Positions 1 through 12,106 of a DNA stretch of 64,000 nt are shown one piece after another. The stretch's first letter is position 1. Each line of letters begins with the position of its first letter. The DNA comes from Polytrichum commune (Eukaryota > Streptophyta > Polytrichopsida > Polytrichales > Polytrichaceae), in NCBI GenBank assembly GCA_950295325.1, contig OX485804.1, positions 31,930,001-31,994,000 of the forward strand, in the 5' to 3' direction. The notes under the pieces are model-generated. The model was not told the origin of the DNA and did not search any database. It saw nothing but the letters and a program-made list of their open reading frames with translations. The translations under genes and the position numbers were made by a program.

Positions 1-1290
1 TGGAGAGATATGGGACTGAAGCTGAACTAGTTTAGGTGATTACGCTCCGTTAACTTTCTATGTTGATTACTATGATTCTGTTTCTTGGTTTTGATCATCC
101 TACCTTAGTATATTGTTCCTTCCACATAGCGGGTACGATGTGGCATGTCACATGGCCCCAACTCTTTCTTAAAGTTGTTGGTGGTCCAAAATCAACAGTT
201 AGGACCGGTTCACGTGGGGTCCCAAGTCCCAATTCCCACTCCGGTTAGCAAGTCCCAGCTGGCCTCATAAAACCATTGAAATATGGTTAAGATTCATTAA
301 AATTGGTTCTTGATTACTTTATGTAAAAACATTCACGAGACTTGTGTTAAGAGTCGAGGTCTAGCTTAACTCTCAACACACGTCCCAAGCCCCCCCCCCC
401 CTCCCTCCCTTTCCAAACAGTGTTGCCATGTAAGCATCCATGTCATAGTTGGGACTCAGGACTTGGGGCCCGCGTGATGTGGTAAGTCCCAACTTCCATG
501 CTCTCAACGGTTGAGATCGCCCGGATGGACCTCAAGTGACTTGGGAACCTGTGTGAAGCGGCCCTTATTAGTCTAGTCTAGGAGGTTATATTGGACGTTC
601 GAAGGTGCCCAATGCTGCCCGAGTGAATGAGTGAAAGAAAGAAAGAATGAATGAATGAATGAATGAATGAATGAATGAATGAATGGGCATAGCAGCAGCA
701 ACACACGAGGCGCGGACACGTGTCCCATGCAAATTGAGGTGGGTCCCACCTCCGCCCCTGGAGCGGCCATTATGTATGTGTGTATGTAAAGTTAACATAC
801 AACATGGCAGGCCTTTTCCCCTCTCCCTTTGGATGCTTCCCCAGGCTCTCAGCATTGAGGCGCGTCCTCTAGCTTATTATCCCCCGCAAAGCTCTGCAAA
901 AGGAAGCCGGAAGCGGCCGCCCCGAATGATGTCGAATTGTGGGTATGCAGCTGGTTATGAAGTTGTTAGCAGCGTATTATGAACTGGGGTGGTTGCAGCA
1001 AACTTATTGGGTGGGGATCAATTACTTCGGCGCACACTTTCTGCAACTTCGTTACTTGCTATTCTGCTGTGTCCAGACTCCAGAGAGGCTTCAGAGTGAG
1101 TAGGCACTGGAGCGGAGCGTAGCGAGGCTGCAGAAATCCCATAACTTAAGATTAGATTGCAAGGTGTTCAATAGTTTCGGTGGACATATATGTCGTATTC
1201 AGCCATATCTTGGGATGCGAGCTCTCCCGCACTCTGTCCTGGCATGTAGAAACTTCATACTTACCCTGCATGTACAGTGAACATGGACGG
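1..1290. other. Intergenic DNA, no gene seen
   Basis: I see no conserved protein in any frame. The stretch contains a C-homopolymer with CCCT repeats near 391-412, a tetranucleotide microsatellite near 632-685, and a somewhat GC-richer segment around 690-970. The longest open frames here are low-complexity readings of the microsatellite. The GC-rich part could be a promoter of a gene outside the window, but nothing in the sequence proves it. Confidence 0.5.
632..685. repeat. (GAAA/GAAT)n tetranucleotide microsatellite
   Basis: A short GAAA tract passes into about ten GAAT units. Two overlapping minus-strand frames translate it as runs of HSFI or similar, which explains the apparent ORFs here. 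Confidence 0.9.
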
Positions 1291-2700
1291 TAAGTTAATT
1301 AGCTCAGACAGGGGGGCGGTGGCATGCATCAACACTGCAACTTGCAAACTATGGTGGGTGACTTATTAGCACATGATGTGAAGATGCACACGAGAACTTG
1401 AACTTGATTCAGACCTGATATTATAGGTACATATATAGCTCCTTCAGAGAGTTGAAAGTGTATATATGAGGAAAGGAAGCCTGCACTCTGTCCTGGCATG
1501 TATAATACCCGCCCGGCATCTAAGTGTAATGAACACCACACTGTAGCTCAGACAGGGGAGCCGCGACGGCCACATTCTTAAGCCTCAGATGCAGTGTTAG
1601 TGTCTATTGCGCGGCATTCTTCTTCACATACGCTTCTTGGATCTCCTTTTGTAGCAGAGTGTCCCCAGGCGTGTCAATAGATTACCGAAATCCCATTCAC
1701 CCGTGACATGATGCACCACTGCAACTTGGAAACTATAGGTGTATCACATCTGAAGATGTACACTAGAACTTGAACTTTCTTCGGATCTGATATACATCGA
1801 ACCTAATTCAGAGAGTTGAAAGTAGATCATGTGAGCAAATTAAGCCTTCATATTCCACTGCAGATGTAATCATGCATTTACCGTACTGTCCTCGGACCTC
1901 ATATGTACTATAATACGTACACGGCAAGTACCACGTATAATGAACGCCGAAGTATAGCTCAGACAGGGGCTGATGGCAATATGCAACACTGCAACTTGCA
2001 ACCTATAGATCATAGCTTATATCACATGATATAAAGGTGCACACCAAAACCTGATCTTGCTTCAGATCTGATATTATAGGTCTGTACATAGCTCCTTCAG
2101 AAGAGTTGAAAGTTTGTATAAGGAAATTAAGCCTGCACTCTGTTCTGGCATGTATGATACCCACCGGGCATGTAAATATAATGAAAACCAAACTGCGGCT
2201 CAGACATGAGGGGACAGTTGACATGATGCACCACTGCAACTTGCAAACTGTTGGCATATCACATCTAAAGATGCACACCAGAACTTGAACTTTCTTCAGA
2301 TCTGATACTCATAGCAGCTAATTAGAGAGTTGAAAGTAAATGTGAGCAAAATAAGCCTTCATTTCCACTGCAGATGTAAATATGCATTTACCGTACTGGC
2401 CAATTGCAAGAGCACAAGGAGCACTCTGACACGCCCATCATCAAGATACCATAATTGCAGAATGAATACAGAAGTGTAGCCCACACAGACAGGGAGCCGC
2501 TGGCATGGAACGCTGCAACTTGCAACCATCTGAAGATTCGTATCAAAACTTGAACTTGCTTCGATTCAGATCTGATATACTTACATAGAACCTTCAGAGG
2601 ATTGAAATTATATCTGAGGAAATTAAGCCTTCATTTCCACTGGACGTAGATGGAATCGTTTACGTTACTTGGACAATTGCAAGAGGACTCTGACATACCC
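1290..2700. repeat. Degenerate tandem array, about five ~250-390 bp units
   Basis: The phrase CACTGCAACTTGCAAACT or a close variant recurs near 1331, 1714, 1986, 2231 and 2508. Each time it is followed by an AAGATGCACACNAGAACTTG block, a TCAGATCTGATA block, an AGAGTTGAAAGT block and an AAGCCTTCATTTCC or AAGCCTGCACTCTG block. AGCTCAGACAGGGG marks unit borders near 1301, 1545 and 1955, with decayed versions near 2198 and 2480. Spacing falls from about 390 to about 250 bp because one unit is longer. No coding capacity is evident. It may be a minor local satellite or the internal repeats of an unrecognised element. Confidence 0.8.
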
Positions 2701-4440
2701 TGCATCCAGATTCCACACCCATGTATAAAAATTGGAGGTATTTAAGCGCCGAAGCATCATGTGGTCGATCAAGTCAGTGGACTGCATGAGACTCCATCAC
2801 TTCTGACTCCCACTTACCAAGTTCTCACAACTACCAAGAACTGCGGAATAAGAGTCCAGAATCAACTTTCAGGAATAATTCGCATTACCAGGGGGGGCCA
2901 TGAGGGGCATGCAGTAGTGAATTAGAGACTTAGTCCAATAAGCTCCAAGAGGTGTATTATAATATTGAGAACTAAGGAAAGTTTTGGAAACAGATTGTTG
3001 ATCTGCCAGATGGCGATGGAAGATTATGAAGCCGTGGTCAAACCTTTGTATATCTTCGTATGTAGCACCTGACTTACAAGCTTACATGCGGTTGAAGACG
3101 TTCAATATTCTCAGTTTTGACTTGGATAAATAGGTAGTGATATTTTTGGATACATTTCAGAATTCTGACTAACCTATTGGCAATGTCGAAGACTCGAATG
3201 TGTAATTGAAACTCAACGTTGGGTTTGGAGTTTTGCAGAGAGCTACTAACGATGTTACTTAACAAGAAGATCTGGTAGATAGCTGGTAAAAGCTTTAGCT
3301 TCACAATCAGCTTCAGTGCCTCTGTTGGCGACCAATCTATTCGTGAAGGAGACAAAGTGCTGTTTGAGTCCATTTCGATGCTTGTCCTTTGACCAGGTTG
3401 CTGCTACAGGATGTCCAGTCTCCTTTCGATCTGCAACTTATGAACCCATATAGGTATCACTGGATTATGTTCTGTATAGCAAAACTTTACATTTCATTCT
3501 GCAGGTATTGCGGTGTTTTCGTTTATTTGCACGAAAAATCTGCACCATGTGGAACTTCATCAAATAGTCCAGTCCAAAGCAGAATATAAAGGGATGGAAA
3601 ACTACTTGCAGATCGAAGAGGAAGAATAGATCCCGAAATTGGATCATGACCTAATTTAGATCCTCTTATACTTGCGAGTCCTACTTTCATCACAATATGG
3701 AATCACTAAGCAAGTATACAGGGACACAATTTGAACATTGAAATTGTGCAAGCATAACCAAAGATTCCCGAACAACTATCCCCTATACATGCACCGGATG
3801 GTCGGCCACTTCCACAAGATGTTCATCAACCCTCATCCTCTGATTACAGAGCACACCTATTTGTCTACACAGGCCATATCTAGCATTTATATAGTGGTTG
3901 GTGAAGGATGGATGATGCCGTTGATGTGGGTTTGTGCATCTCATAGGAAGCTTGGAGTTGAAATGAAGGAACAGAACAGGTCAGATTAGCTGACCTGCAA
4001 GCATTGTGAGGTCAATTTCAGATTATGATGGGACTTAGACAAGCTCGTTCATTCAGACTTCCAATTTGAAAAAGACTGTGTCAGACACTCTGCAGACTAC
4101 TCAATAGATCCTGTGTGCACTTGCCCTTCTTCAGAAACTGTACAATGTAATGCATCCTCCCAAAATCCAAGGCGACAACTAGCCATAAAATTTTGTACAG
4201 TTGGATCAGGCTCCGCTAGGTGCACTTTTGGGCTCACATTTCACCACAATTTTTATTGGTTAGTATCCATTGTACCTCTGCCCTACCATTGCTGGAACAG
4301 CAAAACGTGGTCAGCTACATATGTACTGCTAAACAAGACGTAAGTAAGCTGTGAAACGGAGAATAACTGAACGACTCTAATTGCACTGCAAGTGATCGAC
4401 AATACATAATCCTCGCATATTCTTAGAGCCTTAAAGCTAC
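2700..4440. other. Intergenic DNA downstream of the WRC gene
   Basis: No recognisable gene. A 100-codon minus-strand frame at 3373-3074 begins with ATG in a fair context (CGAAATGGAC) and contains a possible donor (GCCAATAG then GTTAGT) near 3180. Its residues look protein-like, but I recognise no family, so it could be a chance frame or the first exon of an unknown minus-strand gene. The rest is AT-rich and featureless. Confidence 0.4.
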
Positions 4441-7400
4441 TCATAATGTCAACAGAGACCGGTTCTTCACTGTCTTCCTTCTCATCCCATAGAAGGCTGG
4501 AAGGGGCGGAATTGTTGGGGGACGAATGAGGGGTAGGCTGGGTGCTTTTGGTAACTTCTCCATGGCCACATGAAGATTATTTGCTGCAGTCTTCTTAGCT
4601 GCAATGAACCCTCCCTTCGGTGCCCTAAAAGAGTTGGACATACTCTTCTGCTCCTCCTCAACCTTGGAAACCCCATTCAGATTCTCTATGCTGTGATCAG
4701 GTTCCTCACTCCCCGTTAAATCTCCTTCAGTGCATCTCTCGTGCTGAGTAACATCAACCGGAATTACATCACTGCTCAAGGTCACAAGAGCTTGGCTTGC
4801 AATTTCATCAAGTCCTCCAAGGTCTTTGCTGTCAGATTTGCTTGTCTTTGCTTCTGGCATTGATGAGCAATGCACATCAGAATCTACACCTTTCCTGGTT
4901 ATACTTTTGCTCCCTCGTACTTTCCCATGCGGTGATAGTTTGATCCTCAGTATGCCATCACCCTGCTTCTTCGCTTTTGCATATCGAGCTTTCTTTCTAG
5001 CATTCAAGAAACTATGGTGTTCACATAGAGTATTGCCCTCTATGGCCATCATTGGGCACTGCCACTTCGAAGAATCATTGCTACCATCCTTCCTGGCGCA
5101 CCTCACTCCGTCCTGAAGCCCAGTCTCTGCTATAATTTTTGCTTGCATGGCCTTCAATGAACCAGGAATAGCCCCACCATATCGTATGTTTCGAGAAAGC
5201 CCCTCTTCCTCATCATCCGAGGACTTTCTCCTCTTGCGAATGGGAACTTTTGCAGGTATGGGCTTAGTAACTATGGGCTCTGTTACAACAAAATCAGATT
5301 CCCTGGAGTCAGTCAATGTGACCGCTTCTGTGCTTACATGACCATTGTCGGGGTTTGCTCGTTGCAACTTCTGGAATTCCATGGCCGATTCAGAGAGAAC
5401 TGCTTCAATAGTCTTTTGATATGCTTTTCTCCTGGTGTTGACTCCTATAAATCAGAACCAAAATGACACACGAGGATTACATTAACCTGGTTTCAAAGCA
5501 CATCCTAAATGAGAGCATAAAACATACACCACCTGCGAATTAAGTCAACATGTCAACAATAATCTGCATGACTTTCGTGAGTAACAGATTAGCCCTCCAT
5601 AAAAGAGGCTTGACAACCATGGATCAAAAACCCAAGATATACCTTCAGAATTTCCAGGCTCTCCAACTAGGTCATTGGATTTCACTCCACAAGGGATGTC
5701 ATTATTACGCTTGATATGTCTTTTTGAAGTGGATTGCACGAGTTGTTCGCACAAAAGATAGCGTCCCTTCACCTCTACAAAGTAAGGGTTGGTCTTCAGA
5801 TGCTCTCTCACTTTATCCCTCCAGCTGCTTCCATGCCTGTGCACTGACGTCTGTGTGGCAAAACTGGTATAAAGCTTCCTTAATGTGATGCCTTCCGCCC
5901 CCACTGCCAGCAGCTGTAAGTAGAGAGAGTGCAGCAATGACCCTTCCACCTCCCTGGACGGGTGGTCCTTGTCATCATCATTACTGTAACAGGGTTCAGC
6001 ACTACTTAGCTTGCACTTCCAGGTCACTCCTTCGCCAGAATGCAGATTCTTCATACCTTGTTGAGAAAACTGGCCACAATCCAAACGATTGGATGAAACA
6101 ATCGCAGTCTGAATGCTAAACACATCAGCCTCTGCAATGTAAGATGAATGAATTGTGGTTGCGATCAATTCGGGAATCAGATAGCACAAATCAAGTAATT
6201 GATCGATTGCAGTCTCTAAACCGCCATACTTCTGTTGCATTCTGGAGTTTTGATACGGCCAGATATTCGAGTTCATACATCATTGCGAACAGAGAGAACC
6301 GGTGGCAGAATTCCTACATAGAAATGAATGTACTCGAAAGTTCCATCTCCATCATCTTGAAATCACAGACTCTAGCATAAACCCGTGCTAGAGATTCTGA
6401 TGAAGGATTTTGTCTATAACCCAGAATTTGTCAAGAAGAACCTGTATTGTCAATAGAGCTAGGGTTTGGTTGTGGCCGAGGTGCAACAGAAGTACCTAAA
6501 TGCTTGCATCTACAGCAGTTGTAGATTTTAGTACGTCACTAGTAGAAGAGACCACCGATACAATCAACTACAACTTTTCACTGAGAAGACTGCAATAATT
6601 CATGCAGACTATCGTTCAGAATTGATGAAAGCTATGTGATAGACATCTTGCATCATCAGCCAGAAGTAATCAGAAGAAAAAAGTGTTTCTTTTTCGTCTG
6701 AATACGTGGGAGATGGTCAAACTAGGGTTTGCCTGGATTGATGCCAGCAGCCCGGAAAGATTCAAGCCGATCGATCGATTGATTAGGCCCGGAAAGAAAA
6801 TTTAATGTCAATTCTTGAAACCCCCCGCACGCATCCAGGTTCTCCAGTGAAATAAATAGGGTTACACGACCTTCCAGCTTCGATGGACTTTTTTGTTCTT
6901 TTTTTTTTTTTTTTTTTCATTTCCTGATTCCGGATTGATCAATCAATCCGGAGCTTGAATGTACATGCATGCGGCGGTTTGAGCTTGACTACTGGCCGCA
7001 TGACTAGTCCTACTTACAGGAATTCGCTCCCTAAATTTATTACACAATCACTCGAGTAACTGAGACTTTTTAACAACCTGGACACACCTGATGCGCAACC
7101 CCGCCATGTTTGGCGAATTGGTGCAGACCTGGACCTTTTAGGCTGTCCTTGCGATGGGCAGGAATTTCACTCCTCTATGCACATCCATTAATTGATGAAC
7201 ATACAGCGAGAAATCGAAGCCCCCATACCACTCAGATTCCCCAAAATCGTCTTCTCACGGATACACAGACAGACAGCTGAAAAGGCCCCGAAGAATTATA
7301 AGAAGCTGGAGGTGGCACGTACTTACTACTTTAATATCTGGTCAGCAACAGCAATCAACTCAATAAGAAAGCCACAAGTTGTATGTTACCTCCGCAGGAG

Positions 7401-8310
7401 CTCCTCCTCCTCCTCCGCGTGGTCCTGCTGCTGCTGCAGCGGTCTCCTGGACATGATGATCATCATCATCATAGTCATCATCAGGAGGAATTTGTTTAGG
7501 CGTCGATTGTACCTGAAATTGAGCATCTCCAGTTCCACAACCTTTCCTAAGACCCCTTCGCACATAATGCCTCGTGGTTTCTTCTTCGTTGTCCTCAACT
7601 TCCACGTCACCGCCGTGGCTCCTCACTCCCCTCGCATCACAGTTGCCTTTCATCGTCGACCTGCTTTGATCTACCGCCTTCGCCATCGACGATGGTTCGC
7701 TCCCAAACCCCGTCCTGGACGTCTGGCACCGCGAATTACCAGACATTGGCGACAGCGGCGCCACAGCACTACTACTGCTACTCCTCCTCCTCCTCCTCCT
7801 CCTCAACGCCTGCTCCTGATGCTGCTGCTGCTGCTGCGATGACGTCGTCTTGATCTTCTTTTGCGGCTGCTCCTCCTCCTCCTGATCCCTCTCCCCTCCT
7901 CCTCCTGCTGCTCCAATTTTGTAATCCTCCCCCGGCTGCGCATGCCGTGCGTTCCATTTCTGCAAGCCCAGCCGGACCGCCTCAATTGCACTTATATTAC
8001 GACGTACAGGCTCGATGCGGCCCTCCTCTTCTTCTTCTACTTCTTCCTCCTCCTCTTCTTCTTCCTCTCCCTTGTCCTCCTTCTTTTGCACCACTGCCGT
8101 TGCCTCCGCAGACTGCACCATCACCGTTAATCCTGGCCCTATAACTACATCATCATCATTATCTCGCCCTGCTGGCCCGCGGTAATCCTCGTCCTCGGAA
8201 GACTTCTGGATGCTCCAGTCTCCACCCTTGAGAATGCTGAAGCATGGCGACTCCTCCGCCCGCGCTTCCTCCTCCACATTACCCTTGCGCTGACGCTTTC
8301 TGATCCTCAT
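4441..8310 (-). CDS. WRC-domain nuclear protein with winged-helix-like region
   Basis: Likely a nuclear DNA- or chromatin-binding protein. My model on the minus strand has four exons: 8310-7390, 6313-6230, 6129-5643 and 5444-4441, giving 831 aa with all phases closing; exons 1, 3 and 4 are well supported, the small second exon is tentative. The protein starts MRIRKRQRK, a start I recall from plant WRC-domain proteins, then has acidic runs (poly-E near residues 80-95), poly-Q, an RRRRRRR stretch and poly-A/G. Exon 3 carries about 70 residues (HSLYLQLLAVGAEGITLRKL to EVKGRYLL) that read like a winged helix. Exon 4 holds the WRC-type zinc motif C-x13-C-x10-C-x2-H (WQC, CEHH) followed by the basic ARKKARYAKAKK. 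The usual WRC spacing is C-x9-C, so the first loop is four residues longer. The intron 3 join reads SEGVNTRRKAYQKTI. An in-frame stop lies just upstream of the ATG at 6276, which supports splicing into that exon. Partner genes and target sites are unknown. Confidence 0.7.
6314..7389 (-). other. Intron 1 of the WRC-domain gene (1,076 bp)
   Basis: The donor reads GCGGAG then GTAACA at 7390/7389 and the proposed acceptor reads TTCTATGTAG at 6314. Both sides are phase 0. It contains a T-homopolymer around 6898-6919 and a region of several GATC motifs near 6770. An additional small exon inside it cannot be excluded. Confidence 0.5.
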
Positions 8311-8790
8311 GTTCGCTCACCTGCTCCGACCTGTTTCCTTCCTGCCTTCCCACCAGTTAATCCAGTTCCAGTTCCAGTTCCAGGTCCCCTCTCCCTCTCC
8401 TTCCCTGTCCTGTCGTGTCCTCCGTCTGTCCTGTCACCCTAGAGCCGCCCCGGCCGAGCGCAACAAGAAGAAAGAAATGCGAGCCGCGATCATGGCCCCC
8501 GCGTGCGATGAGATGAATTCCGACAGCATCCGCGAGGAGGAGGCTGCGTTTGTGAACCTGACAACCTCGGCTCCCTGGAGCCTCCCTCTCCCTCTCTCCC
8601 TCTCTCTCTCTCTCTCTTTCTCTCTCCCCCCCTCCTCTCTTCTCTCAGGCTCGCCAGGTTTCCTCCTCCTCAGCCTGCCCCGCTAGTAGATTTCCATCTC
8701 CGTCATTCAACTGCCGCTCGCTCGCTCGCTCGCTCTCCCTCTCTCTCTCTCTCTCTTTTCTCTCTCTCTCTCTCTCTCTCTCAGAGAGGC
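8311..8790 (-). promoter_or_regulatory. CT/GA-rich 5' flank of the WRC-domain gene
   Basis: Upstream of the ATG at 8310 lie long CT-dinucleotide and CTCG tracts on the plus strand (8583-8630 and 8709-8782), which are GA repeats on the gene's own strand. Such tracts are common in plant 5' UTRs and core promoters and can bind GAGA-binding (BPC) proteins. I see no clear TATA box, so the start of transcription is not placed. Confidence 0.5.
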
Positions 8791-8799
8791 TCACTGGAA

Positions 8800-11390
8800 T
8801 CTATGTTAACTTATGGAGCCTGGATGCACGCAGGCTGGGTCGCCACTCACCCATTACACTGCTCTACATTGTTAGGGCCTTCGTATGTTTATATGTATGT
8901 GACAGAGTCCCTAACTTTAGTATTGTCCCCACTAACCGCTTATATAGAAATATTATTAATAATAATATACAAAGAAACAAACAACTAACTACGTATCTTC
9001 CATATCATACTCGCCTCCAATGTACAATCACTCCGAAAGATGTGATCTCTCTCTCTGTGCGTGGCATGTCCATATTCGGTAGCCAACCATGTTCCCGCTT
9101 TGGATTTGTAAATGCGTTTGTGTGATCTCCCATTAAAACCCTAGGCATCAAAGATGCATGGATATCGCTTATAATGTGGACGATGTGTCCTTCTACTGTG
9201 TAATGTTTCTTCTTCTTCTTTTTTTAAACGAATGAATGTATGTTCTAATGTGTATGCTGTACGTTAGACTCAACTGCACATTTTTCAAAGATGTGATGTA
9301 TGAACAACATGTCCAAAGTAGGTAGCAGCTTCCTAAGTGTCAAAGAGGCTTGGATGTCGCGCTTGTATGTAAATGATGTATTTTCGAATGCGTATGTGCA
9401 TACCGTACTCTCAAATCTATGCTTGGGGGGTGGATCCTTCGTATCACATACGAGTTAACGTGAGTGTGAGAAGGGGTGTTATTTGAGGCACCAACGTACA
9501 TAATATACACAAGGGGGGGAGGTGTTAATTCTCTCGAGTGTGTATGTTTAAAAATGTTCTTTTGTGTTCTTTTTTTAAGTGACGGTAGATGTACAAAAAG
9601 GGGGGCCTAAGGTTTACATTGTTTTTTGACAATAGATGTGTTAGTTTCATCTAATTCACATTTTCATCCATTGTTCTCAAAGGGTAATAGTCCCTCAATG
9701 ACTTCCTTGTCTACTCTTGCTAGCGTTCGGATTTGGGTTATAGAACAAGTTGGAGACTCTTGGAGTGCTCATGGACTTCCTTGAGATTTGCTCTCTGAAT
9801 TGTGGCTAGGTTAGTTTCCTCTTGTCTTTGTTTGTGTTGATGCAATCGTTGAGTTACGTGCTATGAATTAAAAAAAAATGTTCAATGACTTTCTCATCAA
9901 AAAGCGGACATCGATTTTACATGTGATTAAGCCATATTTAATTCATGGTTTGTGAGTCATATATGTAGTGGAGACATTTATCACATTAAATCGACAATAC
10001 ATGAGGCGCAATACATGAGTCCATTTTCTAGCCTACCATTAGTATGTACACATTTAATTTTCTATAGAAACTTCTCGTATATAGCATGTTTCATTTCATA
10101 GTGACCCACAGATGTCATTTAAGTTTCTAATGAAGAGTTCACCCCCCAGGATTGTACGATTTCAGAAGATATGATCTATGAGCAACATGTGCAATGTAGG
10201 TTGAAATAATGTTCCCGATATAAATGTTTAGATGTGCTTGTGTTGTCTCCCATGACCTCCTAAGGGTCTACAAGGTCCTAACAAAGCCTCCCCGTGAACA
10301 AAAACAAGTAATTGAGCATGCTCTCAATCTTAACTCAATTGTGTCAAAAGCATGTGGCCTTATCCTAAATTAGCTCAATTTTTGAGTGCACGTTCAAATT
10401 TTTGATGGATATATATATTTACCTAGATTTTACTAACATGTTGTGTTAAAATACGTAACTTAGGTGCTCTTGGATACAGAGACACACATAAGATTTAGAT
10501 CATCAATGCCACATGAGAGTGTAATTTTATGTATCCTTGACATAAGATAACGTATGAAGTAAAGTTCAAAACCCAAAAGTTTGAAGGAAAATACGATTTT
10601 TAGACTTGACGAGGCTCGTATACATAGTGTATATGGCCGTTCATTCAGACTCTTGGTCCTCCAAGGGTTCATCATCCCACTAGCCACTTTATCTATAAAT
10701 TAGGTACATATTGCATTATGTAACGCTCACGTACATTTGACACTCTCGAAAATATGCTCCCAAATACATCTGCAATTGAACGCCCGTGTTTCCCAATTCA
10801 AAATGTGAATTGTGGTGCTCGTTTTATTTCCCACTGAGTAATCATCCCACTTAAGGGTCGTTTTACACACATGCCCAATGACCATGAAAATATGTATGTA
10901 TGTATGTATGTATATGATTTGTTGTGGTCATGGTTGGCCATCCAAAGGTGTTTAAGAGGAATCCACATCACACTTTTAACAAATTGGTCATGCATCATAA
11001 TGTAAAGTGGACTTAGTCTAGGACGTAGTGCTTTTATTGAATGTGAAAAATGAAATTTTTATTTTTATTTATTAATCTATATTAATGTATAATGTGTATT
11101 CAAAATATGATCATCTCAAAATAGAAAGTTATCTTACATGATTGCCCTTCTTTTCAGCTAAGACAATCTATTTGGACTCTTGCGATACAAAAATACGCGT
11201 GACCACCAAACATCATCCATACATGGACATGTAGGAATTCATGTCACCTTCATATCACTTTCTCAACTTTTTAACATGTTCACCCATGGTCACTTTTATT
11301 TTCGGTGACCAAGTTGTAAAATGAAGTAGGACCATCACTGATTTCTCAACCAGTGAGAGATATTAGAAAGTGGTGGTCATGATCAGTGGT
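8800..11390. other. Gene-free AT-rich DNA with weak internal repeats
   Basis: No gene seen. Three diverged segments of about 150 bp near 9020-9170, 9280-9380 and 10145-10265 share an order of phrases (an AAGATGTGATCT-like block, a GCAACATGTCC-like block, a TGTTCCC block, a GTGTTGTCTCCCAT-like block), so an old repeat has been amplified here. A (TATG)n microsatellite lies at 10892-10913. Short G runs occur near 9506 and 9600. Confidence 0.5.
10892..10913. repeat. (TATG)n microsatellite
   Basis: Five or six perfect TATG units in otherwise AT-rich intergenic DNA. Confidence 0.85.
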
Positions 11391-11570
11391 TACTACACCA
11401 CTTGTGGTATTTACTGTCACATGCGTAGTAATGTCACATACCCTATTTTTAGGCGTATACTAAGTTACACTATTGACTAACAAGTTCATCATTAATGTCA
11501 CCTCATGACACTTGGCGTTCAATGCGCTTACTAATATCTTGGTATGAGTATGTTCAATAATGTTTGAGGT

Positions 11571-11996
11571 CAATGAAAAAACTAGAAACAATGCACAAAC
11601 TCCCTATCATGAAAATCAAAAGTACATTCAAACAAATTAACATAATTGCTACACAAAATGCACACTCAATTCTAGTTCATAAACGTAGACTAGAGAACCA
11701 ACAACCTATCACATACCTCAAAGATTTACCATGAATGAATAAACTTACAACCCGCTATGCCTTGCCCCCTAAAGTAATGTCATGTTGCTGGATGATTTTG
11801 GCTAAAGACGATTACATGCTACCGGTTACCGGTAATGATTATTAATTACTAAATATAATGTGCTACTCCTTGCAAAGGGTGAAGTAGTTTTACATCTAAC
11901 GCCATCGCCCTAGGGCATGGCTTAGGATATTCTACGAACAGACACTCTGTTCACTCCGGCCTCCTCCGGAGACCAGAGTTCTTCTTGTTGTTGTTA
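11571..11996 (+). mobile_element. Truncated non-LTR retroelement with (TTG)n tail
   Basis: This segment is missing from the homologous repeat copy at about 47390. It is bordered by TGAGGT at 11565-11570 and 11997-12002, a target-site duplication. Its 3' end folds as a GC-rich stem (CACTCCGGCCTCCTCC against GGAGACCAGAGT) and ends in a TTCTTCTTGTTGTTGTT tail, as in plant SINEs and LINEs with TTG tails. No reading frame and no clear tRNA-like promoter was found at the 5' end, so it is most likely a 5'-truncated LINE end or a SINE whose head is unrecognised. Confidence 0.65.
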
Positions 11997-12024
11997 TGAG
12001 GTGCATGCCTATGTTACACAATGG

Positions 12025-12106
12025 TAGGGCATCGGGTTGTTGGCATTACAAACAGACACTCTATTCACGCCGGCCCCTGAAAAAGGGACCGGAGTTTCTA
12101 TCTATC
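12025..12106 (+). mobile_element. 82-bp retroelement 3' fragment with 10-bp target duplication
   Basis: The fragment carries the same 3' module as its neighbour (ACAGACACTCTATTCACGCC, then GGGACCGGAGTT) and ends in TCTATCTATC. It is flanked by perfect direct repeats TACACAATGG at 12015-12024 and 12107-12116, and it is absent from the matching site at 47415-47425. This is a clean 5'-truncated, target-primed insertion. Confidence 0.7.

Noticed and set aside
7192-7842. 216-codon plus-strand frame with poly-Ser, poly-Ile and poly-Pro
   Set aside because: It is the antisense of the low-complexity first exon of the WRC-domain gene; trinucleotide runs stay open on both strands.
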